Shown here: piece by piece, positions 42,733 to 52,132 of the stretch
Numbering within the stretch: the stretch's first letter is position 1
Layout: each line of letters starts with the position of its first letter
Source of the DNA: Bryobacterales bacterium
GTDB lineage: Bacteria > Acidobacteriota > Terriglobia > Bryobacterales > Bryobacteraceae
Reading direction: 5' to 3'
Length of the DNA stretch: 64,000 nt
NCBI GenBank assembly: GCA_020846745.1
Contig: JADLDI010000007.1
Location: 1-64,000, forward strand
Translations under genes and position numbers: made by a program
Notes under the pieces: model-generated
Database searches by the model: none
Seen by the model: the letters and a program-made list of their open reading frames with translations, nothing else
Told to the model about the DNA's origin: nothing

Positions 42733-44741
42733 GTTTGTTCCCTCTGCACTCCCAGGTAGCGGCTGGCCAGGAAAGATTCGGCCATCGCCGCAGCCAGTAC
42801 CAGCAGCATGACATACCACCACAACCTTCGCTGCTGTTGCTGTTGCTCCAGATCGAACGAAGCGGAGCCTGCCGCATTTTGTGGACCACCCTCGCCGGTC
42901 CACAGCGCGATGGTCTCCGCGGGAATTACGGTTAGTTCTGACTCGCGGCGGTCGGGATTAACCGCCACCATCTCATTGCGCCCGTTGGCGCGGCGAATTT
43001 CGTAGAAGCCGGCTTTCGGCGCTTGGAACGTCTCAGCCGTCGTGGCCTCACGCAGCGACAACGGACGTGTGCCGCCAGGGTCGATTACTTCCACCGAAAG
43101 CGACTGTTCTTTCGCCGACCGAAGTTCCAGAAAAGCGTTCACTACTTTCGAGTTACTGCGCTCTTCTATCCCGGCAAGATATCGTGCGGTCTGCTCAACA
43201 AACGGCACAAAGGCCGGCAGCAGCGGCAGATCGTTCGAGACGTTATCGAACGTAGACCCAAAGTACAGCACGCGGCCTTCGCCGATCTTCTTATCGAGTA
43301 TTAGTGGCGTCTGGTCGGAAAGCTTGGTAACTACGCGAGCGCCGGCCGGATCCACCTTCACTATATAATAGAACTTCACGCCATCCCATTTACCCGTGCG
43401 GCGCATCGATGCATGCGTATTATCCGTATCTCCTACCGTGGCGAACCGTTCGCCCGCGCGCGAGAATTGCTTCGCCTCCGTCACAGCCGCATCGAGAACC
43501 GGAATGCGCGAGTGGCTGGCCGTTGACGGTCCTGCGGCAATCCACAAGCTGCCACCCGCGCGCACCCACTTCTGTAACCTCTCTTCAAACTGCGGGGGCA
43601 AAGAAAGTACGTTCGATAAGACCACAAAGGCAAAGCGCGTGGGTTCGAGATTTCCAGTCTGCTCGCTCGCCACGCTTTCCATGGCGAATGCCGTATCCGC
43701 GGCCGAGCCGAGCGCCGACTGAAAATACAGGGGAGACTTGCTGTCGCGCCCTTCGTGCACAAATAGCACTTTCCGCGGATCCGACCGTTCTACCGAAAAC
43801 AGCGCCGCGTCATCGGCCGCGAGCGCATCCGCGGAATCGATCCGGATTTCACATTTTGAAAAGCCGTACGGCACATCCAGGCCTTGAAACTCAACCGTCG
43901 CGCGGCCGTTCGCGGGCACATTAACCGGCTTACTCGTGACACTCTTGCCGTTAATAACCAGGCTCGCGCTACGCGTCGTGTCGTTGGTTGCATAACCCGC
44001 GATGGTCGCCTGAACACGCGCTTTCTTCGTGTCTGAAACGGATGCGGGCGCACTAACCGACTCAACGGTCCAGTTAGGTTGATCTTTCGCTTCCACCGGA
44101 TGACTGACTAGCTTCACTTTGCCGGGTAACTGCAGATCCGCAAACCCGCCCGGCATAGCCGACTTCTGCATGTCGCTGATCAGGTGCACTTCCAGATTCT
44201 GCGGCGATGCGGCGGCCAGTCCGCGCAACGCGCGCGCAAACTCGCCGTAACTGCCGAAACTGTCGCTTGGTTTGATCGATTCGACGGCGGCGCGCAATTC
44301 TCCTGCATTGTCGATCGGCTCTGTCAGCATGCGTAATTGAAATGCAAGCGCGGCCACCTGTGCCTTCTCGCCCGATTTCCGCCCGGCCAGCACTTCGCTC
44401 GCGATGCGCTTGGCTTCCGACAGCCGGTTGCCCGCGCGCATACTGAACGATTCATCCACAACCACCAGTAGCCGCCGTGTCCCGTCTCCCGCGCCGGCGC
44501 GTTCGGAGACGAACGGATTCGCGAACGCCAACACCAACAGTGCCAGCAACCCGATACGAAGCGCCAGCAGCGCCAGGTACTTTAGCCGCCGGTGCTTGAT
44601 TGAGCTTTGTGTCCGCTGTTCGAAAAACATCAGCGAACTCCACATCACCGGGGTATTCCGGTGTTGACGCAGTAAGTGCAGGTAAACCGGCAGGCCGAGT
44701 GCGAACAGTCCCGCAAAAAACCAGGGCGACAGAAAACCCAC
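42729..44741 (-). CDS. BatA-type membrane protein with VWA domain
   Basis: A 670-aa protein. MGFLSPWFFAGLFALGLPVY followed by HLLRQHRNTPVMWSSLMFFE is the BatA N-terminal signature, with a second helix in LALLALRIGLLALLVLAFAN. A von Willebrand A domain follows with MIDAS residues in LLVVVDESFSMRAG. A glutamine-amidotransferase-like segment (FAFVVLSNVLSLPPQFEERL, GRVLYFGSTFDNVSND) and a final helix (LWWYVMLLVLAAAMAESFL) complete it. In Bat operons such proteins act with MoxR and DUF58 in envelope stress or protein maturation. It is coupled to its neighbours on both sides. Confidence 0.85.
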   Translation of the reverse strand: MGFLSPWFFAGLFALGLPVYLHLLRQHRNTPVMWSSLMFFEQRTQSSIKHRRLKYLALLALRIGLLALLVLAFANPFVSERAGAGDGTRRLLVVVDESFSMRAGNRLSEAKRIASEVLAGRKSGEKAQVAALAFQLRMLTEPIDNAGELRAAVESIKPSDSFGSYGEFARALRGLAAASPQNLEVHLISDMQKSAMPGGFADLQLPGKVKLVSHPVEAKDQPNWTVESVSAPASVSDTKKARVQATIAGYATNDTTRSASLVINGKSVTSKPVNVPANGRATVEFQGLDVPYGFSKCEIRIDSADALAADDAALFSVERSDPRKVLFVHEGRDSKSPLYFQSALGSAADTAFAMESVASEQTGNLEPTRFAFVVLSNVLSLPPQFEERLQKWVRAGGSLWIAAGPSTASHSRIPVLDAAVTEAKQFSRAGERFATVGDTDNTHASMRRTGKWDGVKFYYIVKVDPAGARVVTKLSDQTPLILDKKIGEGRVLYFGSTFDNVSNDLPLLPAFVPFVEQTARYLAGIEERSNSKVVNAFLELRSAKEQSLSVEVIDPGGTRPLSLREATTAETFQAPKAGFYEIRRANGRNEMVAVNPDRRESELTVIPAETIALWTGEGGPQNAAGSASFDLEQQQQQRRLWWYVMLLVLAAAMAESFLASRYLGVQREQT

Positions 44742-44744
44742 GCG

Positions 44745-45632
44745 CTATAACCTCCCCTGGCGAATGCTCAGATACTCGCGTAGCACGCCATCAAGCGGCC
44801 GGTCAGTTACCGCCAGGTAATAGTCCATGCCCGCGCCGTGCGCCTTGCTCCTCAGTTCCTGGATATGGTTATCGATCTTCGCCGGATACTCATGGAGCGC
44901 GTACTCCGGAGTTACCTCCATACTGTCGTTCGTTTCAACGTCAACGAGAATCACGGGGCCGTCGAACGTCGGCCGCACCTCCATCGGATGCAGAATATGG
45001 AACAAAACAACATCGTTACCGCGGTAACGGATCGGTTCGATCGTTTTCACGATCGTTTCCGGATCGGCAAAGAAATCCGATATCACCACAACGATTCCAC
45101 GGCGCTTGATGGCTTCCTGAAAGTGGTGAAACGGCTTGCCGTAATCGGTTCGAGCGTTCGGTTCTGCGTGCTCGATACCGTGCAGCAGGCGGTGTAACTG
45201 CCCCTGCCGCGTTGACGGAGGAACATAGTGCCGCACTTCGTCATCAAATATGATCAACCCGGCGGCATCGCGCTGCTGATTCGCCAGGTAACTCAGCGAC
45301 GCCGCCAGATAGCGTGTGTAATCGATCTTCGGCACGCCGCCTTTTGGCGCGCCCATCGTGGCGCTCGCGTCAACTAATAGCGTCAACTGGCAGTTCGTCT
45401 CGCCACGGTATTTCTTCAGATACGCACGTTCGGTACGCGCATAAACGTTCCAGTCCACATGGCGTAGATCGTCCCCGGGAGTGTATGGGCGGTACTCGGC
45501 AAATTCCTGGCTGAAGCCGTAGTCGGGCGAGCGATGCAATCCGGACACAAATCCATCCACCACGGTTTTGGCGATGAGGTCCAGGCTGGCAACGCTCGCG
45601 AGAACTTCCGGCTTGAGGAATCGCTGCAGCAT
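44745..45632 (-). CDS. DUF58 domain protein
   Basis: A 295-aa cytoplasmic VWA-like protein. The DUF58 core is plain: YRPYTPGDDLRHVDWNVYAR, then RAYLKKYRGETNCQLTLLVD, ASATMG and YLANQQRDAAGLIIFDD. DUF58 proteins are the constant partners of MoxR ATPases and are thought to present clients or sense metal ions through the MIDAS-like site. It lies 5 bp after moxR and 3 bp before the BatA-type gene. Confidence 0.92.
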   Translation of the reverse strand: MLQRFLKPEVLASVASLDLIAKTVVDGFVSGLHRSPDYGFSQEFAEYRPYTPGDDLRHVDWNVYARTERAYLKKYRGETNCQLTLLVDASATMGAPKGGVPKIDYTRYLAASLSYLANQQRDAAGLIIFDDEVRHYVPPSTRQGQLHRLLHGIEHAEPNARTDYGKPFHHFQEAIKRRGIVVVISDFFADPETIVKTIEPIRYRGNDVVLFHILHPMEVRPTFDGPVILVDVETNDSMEVTPEYALHEYPAKIDNHIQELRSKAHGAGMDYYLAVTDRPLDGVLREYLSIRQGRL

Positions 45633-45637
45633 GTCGG

Positions 45638-46663
45638 TTAGTCTTTCGGCGGCGGCATGTGGTCGAGCAGCCGGCGCAAGATCTGATCCTGGCTCAGCTT
45701 TTCCGACTCTGCCTGGAAGTTCAGCAGAATGCGGTGACGCAGCACTGGGATCGCCAGCGCGGTGACGTCTTCGTAGGAAACGTGGTACCGCCGGCGGGCC
45801 AGCGCACGGGCTTTGGCCGCAAGCACGATGAACTGCGATGCCCGGACGCTCGCGCCATAATTGACGTACTTCCGAATAAAATCAGGAGCCTCTGCCGTGC
45901 TGTTGCGCGTGGCCCGCACAAGGTTCACGGCGTAGCGGGCCACCGGCTCGGCGATCGGCACCATGCGGACCAGTTGTTGAAACCCCAAAATTTCCTCGGC
46001 GTTCGTGACGGCGTCCACCTTCGCGCTCTGCGTCGTTGTAGTGAGGCTAATAACTTTCACTTCGTCGGCGGCATCGAGATAGTCGAGAACCGTATTGAAC
46101 AGGAACCGGTCTAACTGCGCTTCCGGCAGCGGGTAAGTGCCTTCCAACTCGATAGGGTTCTGCGTCGCAAGCACAAAAAACGGAGCCGGTAGCTTGTAAA
46201 CGTTACCGCGGACCGTACAGGACACCTCCTGCATGGCCTCGAGCAGCGCGGACTGTGTCTTCGGTGGCGTGCGGTTGATTTCATCCGCCAGCAGCACGTT
46301 ACCGAATATCGGGCCCTGGACGAAAGTCCAGCGGCGGTGACCTGTGGTGGGGTCCTCTTCAATAATGTCGGTGCCGGTAATATCCGACGGCATCAGGTCG
46401 GGCGTGAACTGGATGCGCTTGAAGATCAGTCCGAGCGTCTGGGCGATGGTGCGCACCATCAATGTTTTTGCCGTGCCGGGCAATCCGGTAATGAGGCAAT
46501 GGCCGCCGACAAACAGCGCGATCAGAATCTGTTCGAGCACTTCTTCCTGCCCGACGATCACTTTCCTTACCTGCTGTAGAATCTGGTCGCGTGCTTCCTG
46601 GAACCGCTCTATACGAGCTTTCAGTTCCGTCGAATCGAGTGTCACTTGAGCAACGGTGGACAT
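45638..46663 (-). CDS. MoxR-family AAA+ ATPase
   Basis: A 341-aa ATPase. The Walker A motif is GLPGTAKT (60-67), Walker B is VLLADEINRTPPKTQSALLE, and sensor/Arg-finger text appears in ATQNPIELEGTYPLPEAQLD followed by RFLF. These are MoxR hallmarks. The C-terminal lid has YVNYGASVRASQFIVLAAKA and VTALAIPVLRHRI. MoxR hexamers act as chaperones that mature or load metal into partner enzymes, usually with VWA proteins encoded beside them, as here. It overlaps nothing but is packed 3-5 bp from both neighbours. Confidence 0.95.
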   Translation of the reverse strand: MSTVAQVTLDSTELKARIERFQEARDQILQQVRKVIVGQEEVLEQILIALFVGGHCLITGLPGTAKTLMVRTIAQTLGLIFKRIQFTPDLMPSDITGTDIIEEDPTTGHRRWTFVQGPIFGNVLLADEINRTPPKTQSALLEAMQEVSCTVRGNVYKLPAPFFVLATQNPIELEGTYPLPEAQLDRFLFNTVLDYLDAADEVKVISLTTTTQSAKVDAVTNAEEILGFQQLVRMVPIAEPVARYAVNLVRATRNSTAEAPDFIRKYVNYGASVRASQFIVLAAKARALARRRYHVSYEDVTALAIPVLRHRILLNFQAESEKLSQDQILRRLLDHMPPPKD

Positions 46664-46666
46664 GAA

Positions 46667-48898
46667 TCAGGGCTTCTCTTTCCGATTGTTGATCTCCAGC
46701 AGCATCTTCTGTGCGGGGCGAAATCCCGGTGCGGATTCCAATGCCTGGAGTAAATGATCTTCCGCTTTGTCTGATTGCCGTGCGGCCTGGTAAGCGCGGG
46801 CGATATTAAAGTGAGCGGTGGCCTTATCCTGCGCGCCGCTGGCCAGCGCCGCCTGAAATTCGCGCACGGCGCCCGCATTATTTTGCAGGCCAAGCAGTAA
46901 CTCGCCTAATCGCTTGTGCAACTCTTCGTCGTTGACCGGGTAGATATAATTCACCTTCTCGAGCGTAGCGGCGGCGCTCTTCTTGTCTCCGGCCTCTTCC
47001 TGCAGGGCGGCTAACTGCTTCAGCGTGTCGGGCGAACGCCCGCCGTTACGCAGATAGGTCGTAAGTACCGCGATGGCCTGCTTCTTCTGGCCTTTCGCGA
47101 TGTGCGCCTTGGCCAGGAACTCGTAGGCATTCGCGGCCTCCACATAGTCGGGATAGAGCTTTACAACCTCGTCGCCCTTGTTGATCACCTCGTCGTACTT
47201 CTCCGCTTTCGTCGCTTCGGCCAGTGCGCGGATGCTCTTGCGCCACTGTTCGAAGTTGTTGACGGTCGGGTTAACAGACTTATCGAGCCAGGCAAGAAAA
47301 TCTTTGTCAAAGGCTTCGGGCTTTACGGCCAACACCTGCTCGATCACCTCGGGCGTGCTCTTGCGGGCGGCGAACGCGTGCATCATCGCCAGCACCTTGT
47401 CCCATCCCCACTTCTGCACGATGTAATCGATGATCCGTCCACCCTGAAAGTAAGAGACGATAACCTGGTTCGGGTAATTCGGGCGGATGAAGCCGCGATC
47501 AAGTTCAGAAATCGGCAGTAGCCTCTTATCCTTGACGGCCATCAGGATGTCGGGCGTGAGACGGTCGCCCCAATCCGGATAGATCGCTGTTTCTTCGTGA
47601 ACCGCCACGCCCTCCGTAAACCATCGCGGAACACGGTGCTTGGTAGCAGTTAACACAAACACGTGCGATAACTCATGCCACAGCGTGCTGGCCCAGTGGA
47701 ACGTGCCGGGCTTGCGGCCGGACGGGCTATCCATTGCCACCACGTCGCCGAAAGTAACTCCGAGAGCGCCAAGTCCCGGCATACCCATGGTCCGGACCGC
47801 GAAGTCTTCATGGTCCGGATAGACTTCCAACTGCACCGCGCGCGGTAATTTAACCTTGTACTTGGCTTCGTACGTTTTGATGGACTTCCGCAATTCCTCC
47901 TCGAAGTAGAGCTTGAGCAGGTCCGCTTCTTTCTTGTCCAAGCGGACAATCGTCGTATCGGTCTTAAACGTGACGTAGCGCTTGTAGCTGTCCATCAGGC
48001 GCAGGGAGTTAACCGTCTGCGCATTTCTGCAACCGTTCTCATAGGCCTTTTCCAACTGCCTGCGGGCGTCGTCTTCCAAGCCGACCCGCATCAGGTTGAC
48101 GCCTAACTCGCTGTGCGTAGCCCAGTCTTCCGGATCCAGTTCGATGGCCTTCTTGTAATGCGCGATTCCTTCTTCGTAGCGCCGGTTGATAACCAGGTGA
48201 TGCGCGATCAGCGCATGGCCTGCGCCGTACACGGGGTTGACCGCGTATATCTTCTGCAGCCATTCCTCTGCTGGACGGTCCGCCAGGATCTCAACCGCTG
48301 CACGAATGGCCAGCGCATCGAGCGCTTCGCCGGACATTTTCAACGCTTTGTCCGCCTCTTCAACCGCCTTCTTGGGATTGGAGTCTTCGAGCGCAAGGTT
48401 GGCTAGTAACTCCTGGGCTTCCACTAACTTCGGGTCAAGCTCCAGGGCTTTCTTCGCCAGTTCCGTCGCCTTGCTTTCAAACCCCCCAGAAGCAATCAGC
48501 GCCAGGCCCAGGTGCGCGGCGGCGTTGTTCTTGTCAATCTCTAAGGCTTCCTGAAACAGGTCGGCGCCATCCTGCCGGTTACCGTTAAACGGCTCAATCA
48601 ACAGGCGTCCCCAGCGGACCTTTATGCGCGGATCTTTGGGAAAGCGGTCGGCCGCCACGCGGAAGGCCTCATGCGCCGCCTTATAGTTGCGCAACCCGTA
48701 CAATCCTTCGGCCAGCAGATAGAGATCGCTCGATTGGGCGAGCTTCGCATAACACGCCCGGGCTTCGGCGCGCTTACCACGATGGTCTAACTGCCGGCAC
48801 GGCGCGACACGATCTTCACCCGAGCCCGCCGTTTGCGTTGGCGCGGCGCATGCCACCATCCCGAAACATACTGCCAGTCCCCACACCCGCAACACCAC
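46667..48898 (-). CDS. TPR protein with peptidase MA-like metalloprotease domain
   Basis: A 743-aa protein with an N-terminal export or lipoprotein-like signal (LAVCFGMVACAAPTQT). Residues ~40-300 are TPR repeats (AYGYLAEGLYGLRNYKAAHE-type pairs, HYKKAIELDPEDWATHSELG). The central domain has LWHELSHVF (~405) and RVPRWFTEGVAVHEE. This is the HExxH plus downstream Glu of gluzincin-type peptidase MA proteins. Further TPRs follow to the end. All zinc ligands appear present, so it may be an active protease. It sits between the caspase-like gene and moxR in the operon. Confidence 0.8.
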   Translation of the reverse strand: MVLRVWGLAVCFGMVACAAPTQTAGSGEDRVAPCRQLDHRGKRAEARACYAKLAQSSDLYLLAEGLYGLRNYKAAHEAFRVAADRFPKDPRIKVRWGRLLIEPFNGNRQDGADLFQEALEIDKNNAAAHLGLALIASGGFESKATELAKKALELDPKLVEAQELLANLALEDSNPKKAVEEADKALKMSGEALDALAIRAAVEILADRPAEEWLQKIYAVNPVYGAGHALIAHHLVINRRYEEGIAHYKKAIELDPEDWATHSELGVNLMRVGLEDDARRQLEKAYENGCRNAQTVNSLRLMDSYKRYVTFKTDTTIVRLDKKEADLLKLYFEEELRKSIKTYEAKYKVKLPRAVQLEVYPDHEDFAVRTMGMPGLGALGVTFGDVVAMDSPSGRKPGTFHWASTLWHELSHVFVLTATKHRVPRWFTEGVAVHEETAIYPDWGDRLTPDILMAVKDKRLLPISELDRGFIRPNYPNQVIVSYFQGGRIIDYIVQKWGWDKVLAMMHAFAARKSTPEVIEQVLAVKPEAFDKDFLAWLDKSVNPTVNNFEQWRKSIRALAEATKAEKYDEVINKGDEVVKLYPDYVEAANAYEFLAKAHIAKGQKKQAIAVLTTYLRNGGRSPDTLKQLAALQEEAGDKKSAAATLEKVNYIYPVNDEELHKRLGELLLGLQNNAGAVREFQAALASGAQDKATAHFNIARAYQAARQSDKAEDHLLQALESAPGFRPAQKMLLEINNRKEKP

Positions 48899-48899
48899 G

Positions 48900-49823
48900 C
48901 TATTTGTCTATTGCCTCCTGTATCCGTGCCAACTCAAGCAGCAACCCCTGTAACTGCTTGCGATATTGATCGGCCGGCATGGCCGCTTTCTCGTATTTCA
49001 GTTGATCGATCTTCTGTTCGATCTGTTCCTTTCGAGCTAACAGTTGTTGCTTGGCCGGGTCAGACGCCGCGCGCTGCACCGAGCCGAGCCGCAGCACCGG
49101 AAAGCGCGACGCCACCAGTCCCTGGCCGTTGTCGGGCGACGGAGCGCGAACGCCGCCGCCCTTGCCTGTATCTTCCAGCACCGCATGTTCCGTAGCCAGG
49201 CGCTTCTGCGTTTCGTAGAACGCGGTGGTCTTGCGGTCGGCGTACCGATACGCCTCCAGCGCGCTGACTGTCTCGTTCTTGTCGGTATCGGCGGTCGGGT
49301 CGCGCAGAGCTTCCACCCAGTAGCGCGCGAACACCGTCGCATTCTTCTCCGTACCGGCCTTGGTGGCGGAAATCACCGTACGATTGGCTTTCTGCAACGC
49401 ACTGACAGAGCCGCCGCTGGCGCTCGTTGTATTGACCACTAACTGCCGCTGTGCCGGCACACGATCGCACCATGCCGCTAAGTCGACCGCCGTAACATCC
49501 GGACCTTTCACATTGAACTTATATTCCGCGCCATCGAACGTCCCGTGGCCGATCAGGATCAGCACGAACGCATCGTCCGGTTTAGCGTCACGCGCAACGG
49601 CGTTGATCGTCTCCTGAATCTTGGCCTTAGTTGAACTCTCACCGAACAGCGTGTGTACCTTCACCTCGCCGCCCGAGCCGTTCAGGATCTTGTCCAGTTC
49701 CTTGGCCAAACCGGTGAAGCGCGTCTCGTAATCCTGTTCGCCACCGAGTCCGGCCACCGTCACATAGTGCACAGCAGCTTGTGCGGAAAGCACCGCTGCG
49801 AGCAAGGCTGCAAGAAGCCTCAT
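48900..49823 (-). CDS. exported caspase-like (C13/C14-fold) protein, catalytic Cys replaced
   Basis: A 307-aa protein from the ATG at 49823, giving an ATGA overlap with the upstream VWA gene; a GTG at 49835 is less likely. Signal peptide RLLAALLAAVLSAQA. The caspase-like fold is seen in AVHYVTVAGLGGEQDYETRF, DAFVLILIGHGTFDG (His-Gly of the dyad) and QLVVNTTSASGGSVSAL. Active family members read NxCxSG at that last site; here a Ser replaces Cys. The C-terminus is a coiled coil (ARKEQIEQKIDQLKYEKAAM). It looks like a non-catalytic substrate-binding relative, though a Ser-dependent activity cannot be excluded. Confidence 0.65.
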   Translation of the reverse strand: MRLLAALLAAVLSAQAAVHYVTVAGLGGEQDYETRFTGLAKELDKILNGSGGEVKVHTLFGESSTKAKIQETINAVARDAKPDDAFVLILIGHGTFDGAEYKFNVKGPDVTAVDLAAWCDRVPAQRQLVVNTTSASGGSVSALQKANRTVISATKAGTEKNATVFARYWVEALRDPTADTDKNETVSALEAYRYADRKTTAFYETQKRLATEHAVLEDTGKGGGVRAPSPDNGQGLVASRFPVLRLGSVQRAASDPAKQQLLARKEQIEQKIDQLKYEKAAMPADQYRKQLQGLLLELARIQEAIDK

Positions 49824-52084
49824 ACCACCCCCCACTTACGCCGCAGCAGCCATTCCGCTCCGCGCAGGCCCACTAACAGCAGGAACACCGCGGGCAGGTT
49901 CCACAGGTCGCGCGTTTCGCGAACGCTAATCCCTGCCTCCGAGTAACTGATCTCTTCCGGTAACTTCCGTAGATCGCCCGGCTTCCAGTACCGTCCGCCC
50001 GTTTGCTGGGCCAGCTTTTCCAATAAGTCGCGATTCTGGTTGATATGGAAATTCTCAGCCACGCCATCCTGCCGCTGAAAAGTAAGAACATCACGTCCAA
50101 CCTCTTCATTCGCGCGCCGTGCCGTGATTTCCGTCAGATACTGCCCGGACCGGTCTGCCGTAAATTCAGCCGTATAAAGCCCCGGAGTAACCGGGTCGGG
50201 CAACATCGCGAATGTGCCGCCAGACCCCTGCGGACCCATCACGTGCGCCTCCACGGCGACGTCCGACGCGGGCAAGTAACTCTTGTCCCGAACCTCGACC
50301 GAAATCTTCGTCTTTGCCTCATCGAGCAGCGTCGGTTTCGAAACCGACGAAATAACCTGTCCAGGTGTATCGGTAACCAGCCAACGCATTAATTGCTGCC
50401 AGAAGACTTCGTGCGTCATGTCTTCGAGTGGCTGGCTCATCTGCCACCGCCACGTTCCACCGGTAGCGAGCACAGCGCTCCGGCCCCGTCCGTAATTCTG
50501 CGTCACCAGAAACGGCATCTCGCCGCGCCCGCCGGGATTCAGCTGCGCCAGCACGGCCGCGCCCGGCTTGGGCGTTCCGATTTCCTGGTAATCCGCTAGA
50601 TACGGCAGTTTCTTCCAGCGCTCGATATTCTGCGCGGGGTCTTCGATAAGCCGGCAAATCAGGCTATCGAAACCCGCCGGGGCCAGCGATACCGTGGCCG
50701 GGTCGCGGTGGAACGTACCCTTCCGGTCAGGCAGTGTCACGGGCAGTAAGTCGACCAATGGCGACCTCGCGTATCCGCCGTCAGACAGCGCCGCCCGTCC
50801 TCCCAACATCAGCAGACCACCGCCCCGCCGGTCCACAAACTCCTTGATGAGTTCCTGCTGGGCGACGGTAAACGTGCCCAGTTCCACGCTGCCGATCACC
50901 AGTGCCTGGTACCCGAATAACTCCTCCACCTTACTTGGGAACCCTTCCTCTAATTCCTTGGCCTCGCCGATACCCTGACGGTAGATCTTATTCTGCGTCG
51001 TTCGCAGCATGCTGACCAGTTGAACGGCTTTATCATCCTCCAAAGCGCGGCGGATGAACTTATACTCCCAGCGCGGCTCGCCTTCAAAATAAAGTACACG
51101 CGGCTTGCCCGCCTCGACATTCACCATGCGCGCCGTGGAGTTATTCTTGGTATTCTCTTCGTCGCCCAAACTCTCGGCGCCTATCGTCAGCGCGCGTGCG
51201 CCGGGCTTACCGGCCTGGAACAGCACCGTCTCGGTTTGCAGATTGTCTTCTTTGCCGAGCGTCACCTCGCGCGACGACAGCACCTTCCCCGCATCCTTGA
51301 CGGTAAGGCGAACCCGGCGGCCGGAATAGCCGGTCTGCCGCAGCGTGATCTGGGCCGCGATACGCGAATCCTGCAATGCGCGCGCCGGCACCTGTACATC
51401 CGCGATCTCGAGATCCTTCGCCAGCCGCTCCCGCCCAAACCCGACCGTATGCACCGGAATACTGCGATTCCGCAATTCGCTGATAGCCGAGTAATCGATG
51501 CCGCCGGCGTTGTCGGCCCCGTCGGTCAACAGCACCACCGCACCCAGCGGCAACCCGGCAGACTCAAACACAATCTGCTTCAACCCGTCGCCGATATGCG
51601 TGGAACTCGATTGCGCCGTGAGCGTGTCCACCTTCGGTATCCGTTCGGCGATATCGCCCAGCCGGTACACGCGTGTTTGAAAGCGCTTTTGCAGATCGGT
51701 TAGCACGCCGCCCTGCAACAGCGACTTGGCTTTTTCAAGACGCGGTTGCCCGTCATCCGCCTGGTTCATGCTGAGGGAATTGTCCACCACCACCGCGACC
51801 ACATTCTGTTGCGGCTTGAGCGTCGAAACCAGAATGGCGGGCTGCCACAGCAGAATCAGGATCACCGCCAGTAACGTACTTTGCAGCGCCCATATCACCG
51901 CCGTGCGCCAACCAGCTACGCCTGCTGCGGCGGCACGCCGCAACCGGTCGCGCATCAGCCATCCGAGCACCGCCGCACCCGCCAGAATCAGCAGAATCAG
52001 CACCCATTTCGGCCACGTCCCTAACAGGACAAACTCCCCCTTCGCGAATACGGAACGCGGATATCGAAAGAGGAATTCGAACAT
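49820..52084 (-). CDS. VWA/GATase-like membrane protein
   Basis: A 754-aa protein. N-terminal helices (WVLILLILAGAAVLGWLM; TAVIWALQSTLLAVILILL) precede a VWA domain with MIDAS DNSLSMNQ and LLTDGADNAGG. The middle has beta-sandwich segments, then a glutamine-amidotransferase-like fold (FGYQALVIGSVELGTFTVAQ, GGGLLMLGGRAALSDGGYA) without an obvious catalytic Cys. A final helix (LWNLPAVFLLLVGLRGAEWLL) ends it. Such proteins resemble a larger BatA/BatB-like partner and probably form a membrane complex with the BatA-type protein and MoxR/DUF58. Confidence 0.8.
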   Translation of the reverse strand: MFEFLFRYPRSVFAKGEFVLLGTWPKWVLILLILAGAAVLGWLMRDRLRRAAAAGVAGWRTAVIWALQSTLLAVILILLWQPAILVSTLKPQQNVVAVVVDNSLSMNQADDGQPRLEKAKSLLQGGVLTDLQKRFQTRVYRLGDIAERIPKVDTLTAQSSSTHIGDGLKQIVFESAGLPLGAVVLLTDGADNAGGIDYSAISELRNRSIPVHTVGFGRERLAKDLEIADVQVPARALQDSRIAAQITLRQTGYSGRRVRLTVKDAGKVLSSREVTLGKEDNLQTETVLFQAGKPGARALTIGAESLGDEENTKNNSTARMVNVEAGKPRVLYFEGEPRWEYKFIRRALEDDKAVQLVSMLRTTQNKIYRQGIGEAKELEEGFPSKVEELFGYQALVIGSVELGTFTVAQQELIKEFVDRRGGGLLMLGGRAALSDGGYARSPLVDLLPVTLPDRKGTFHRDPATVSLAPAGFDSLICRLIEDPAQNIERWKKLPYLADYQEIGTPKPGAAVLAQLNPGGRGEMPFLVTQNYGRGRSAVLATGGTWRWQMSQPLEDMTHEVFWQQLMRWLVTDTPGQVISSVSKPTLLDEAKTKISVEVRDKSYLPASDVAVEAHVMGPQGSGGTFAMLPDPVTPGLYTAEFTADRSGQYLTEITARRANEEVGRDVLTFQRQDGVAENFHINQNRDLLEKLAQQTGGRYWKPGDLRKLPEEISYSEAGISVRETRDLWNLPAVFLLLVGLRGAEWLLRRKWGVV

Positions 52085-52132
52085 TCTAAGAAGCTGCTTT
52101 CTCCTGTCGGCAATCCCGGCCGGCTCGGACCG

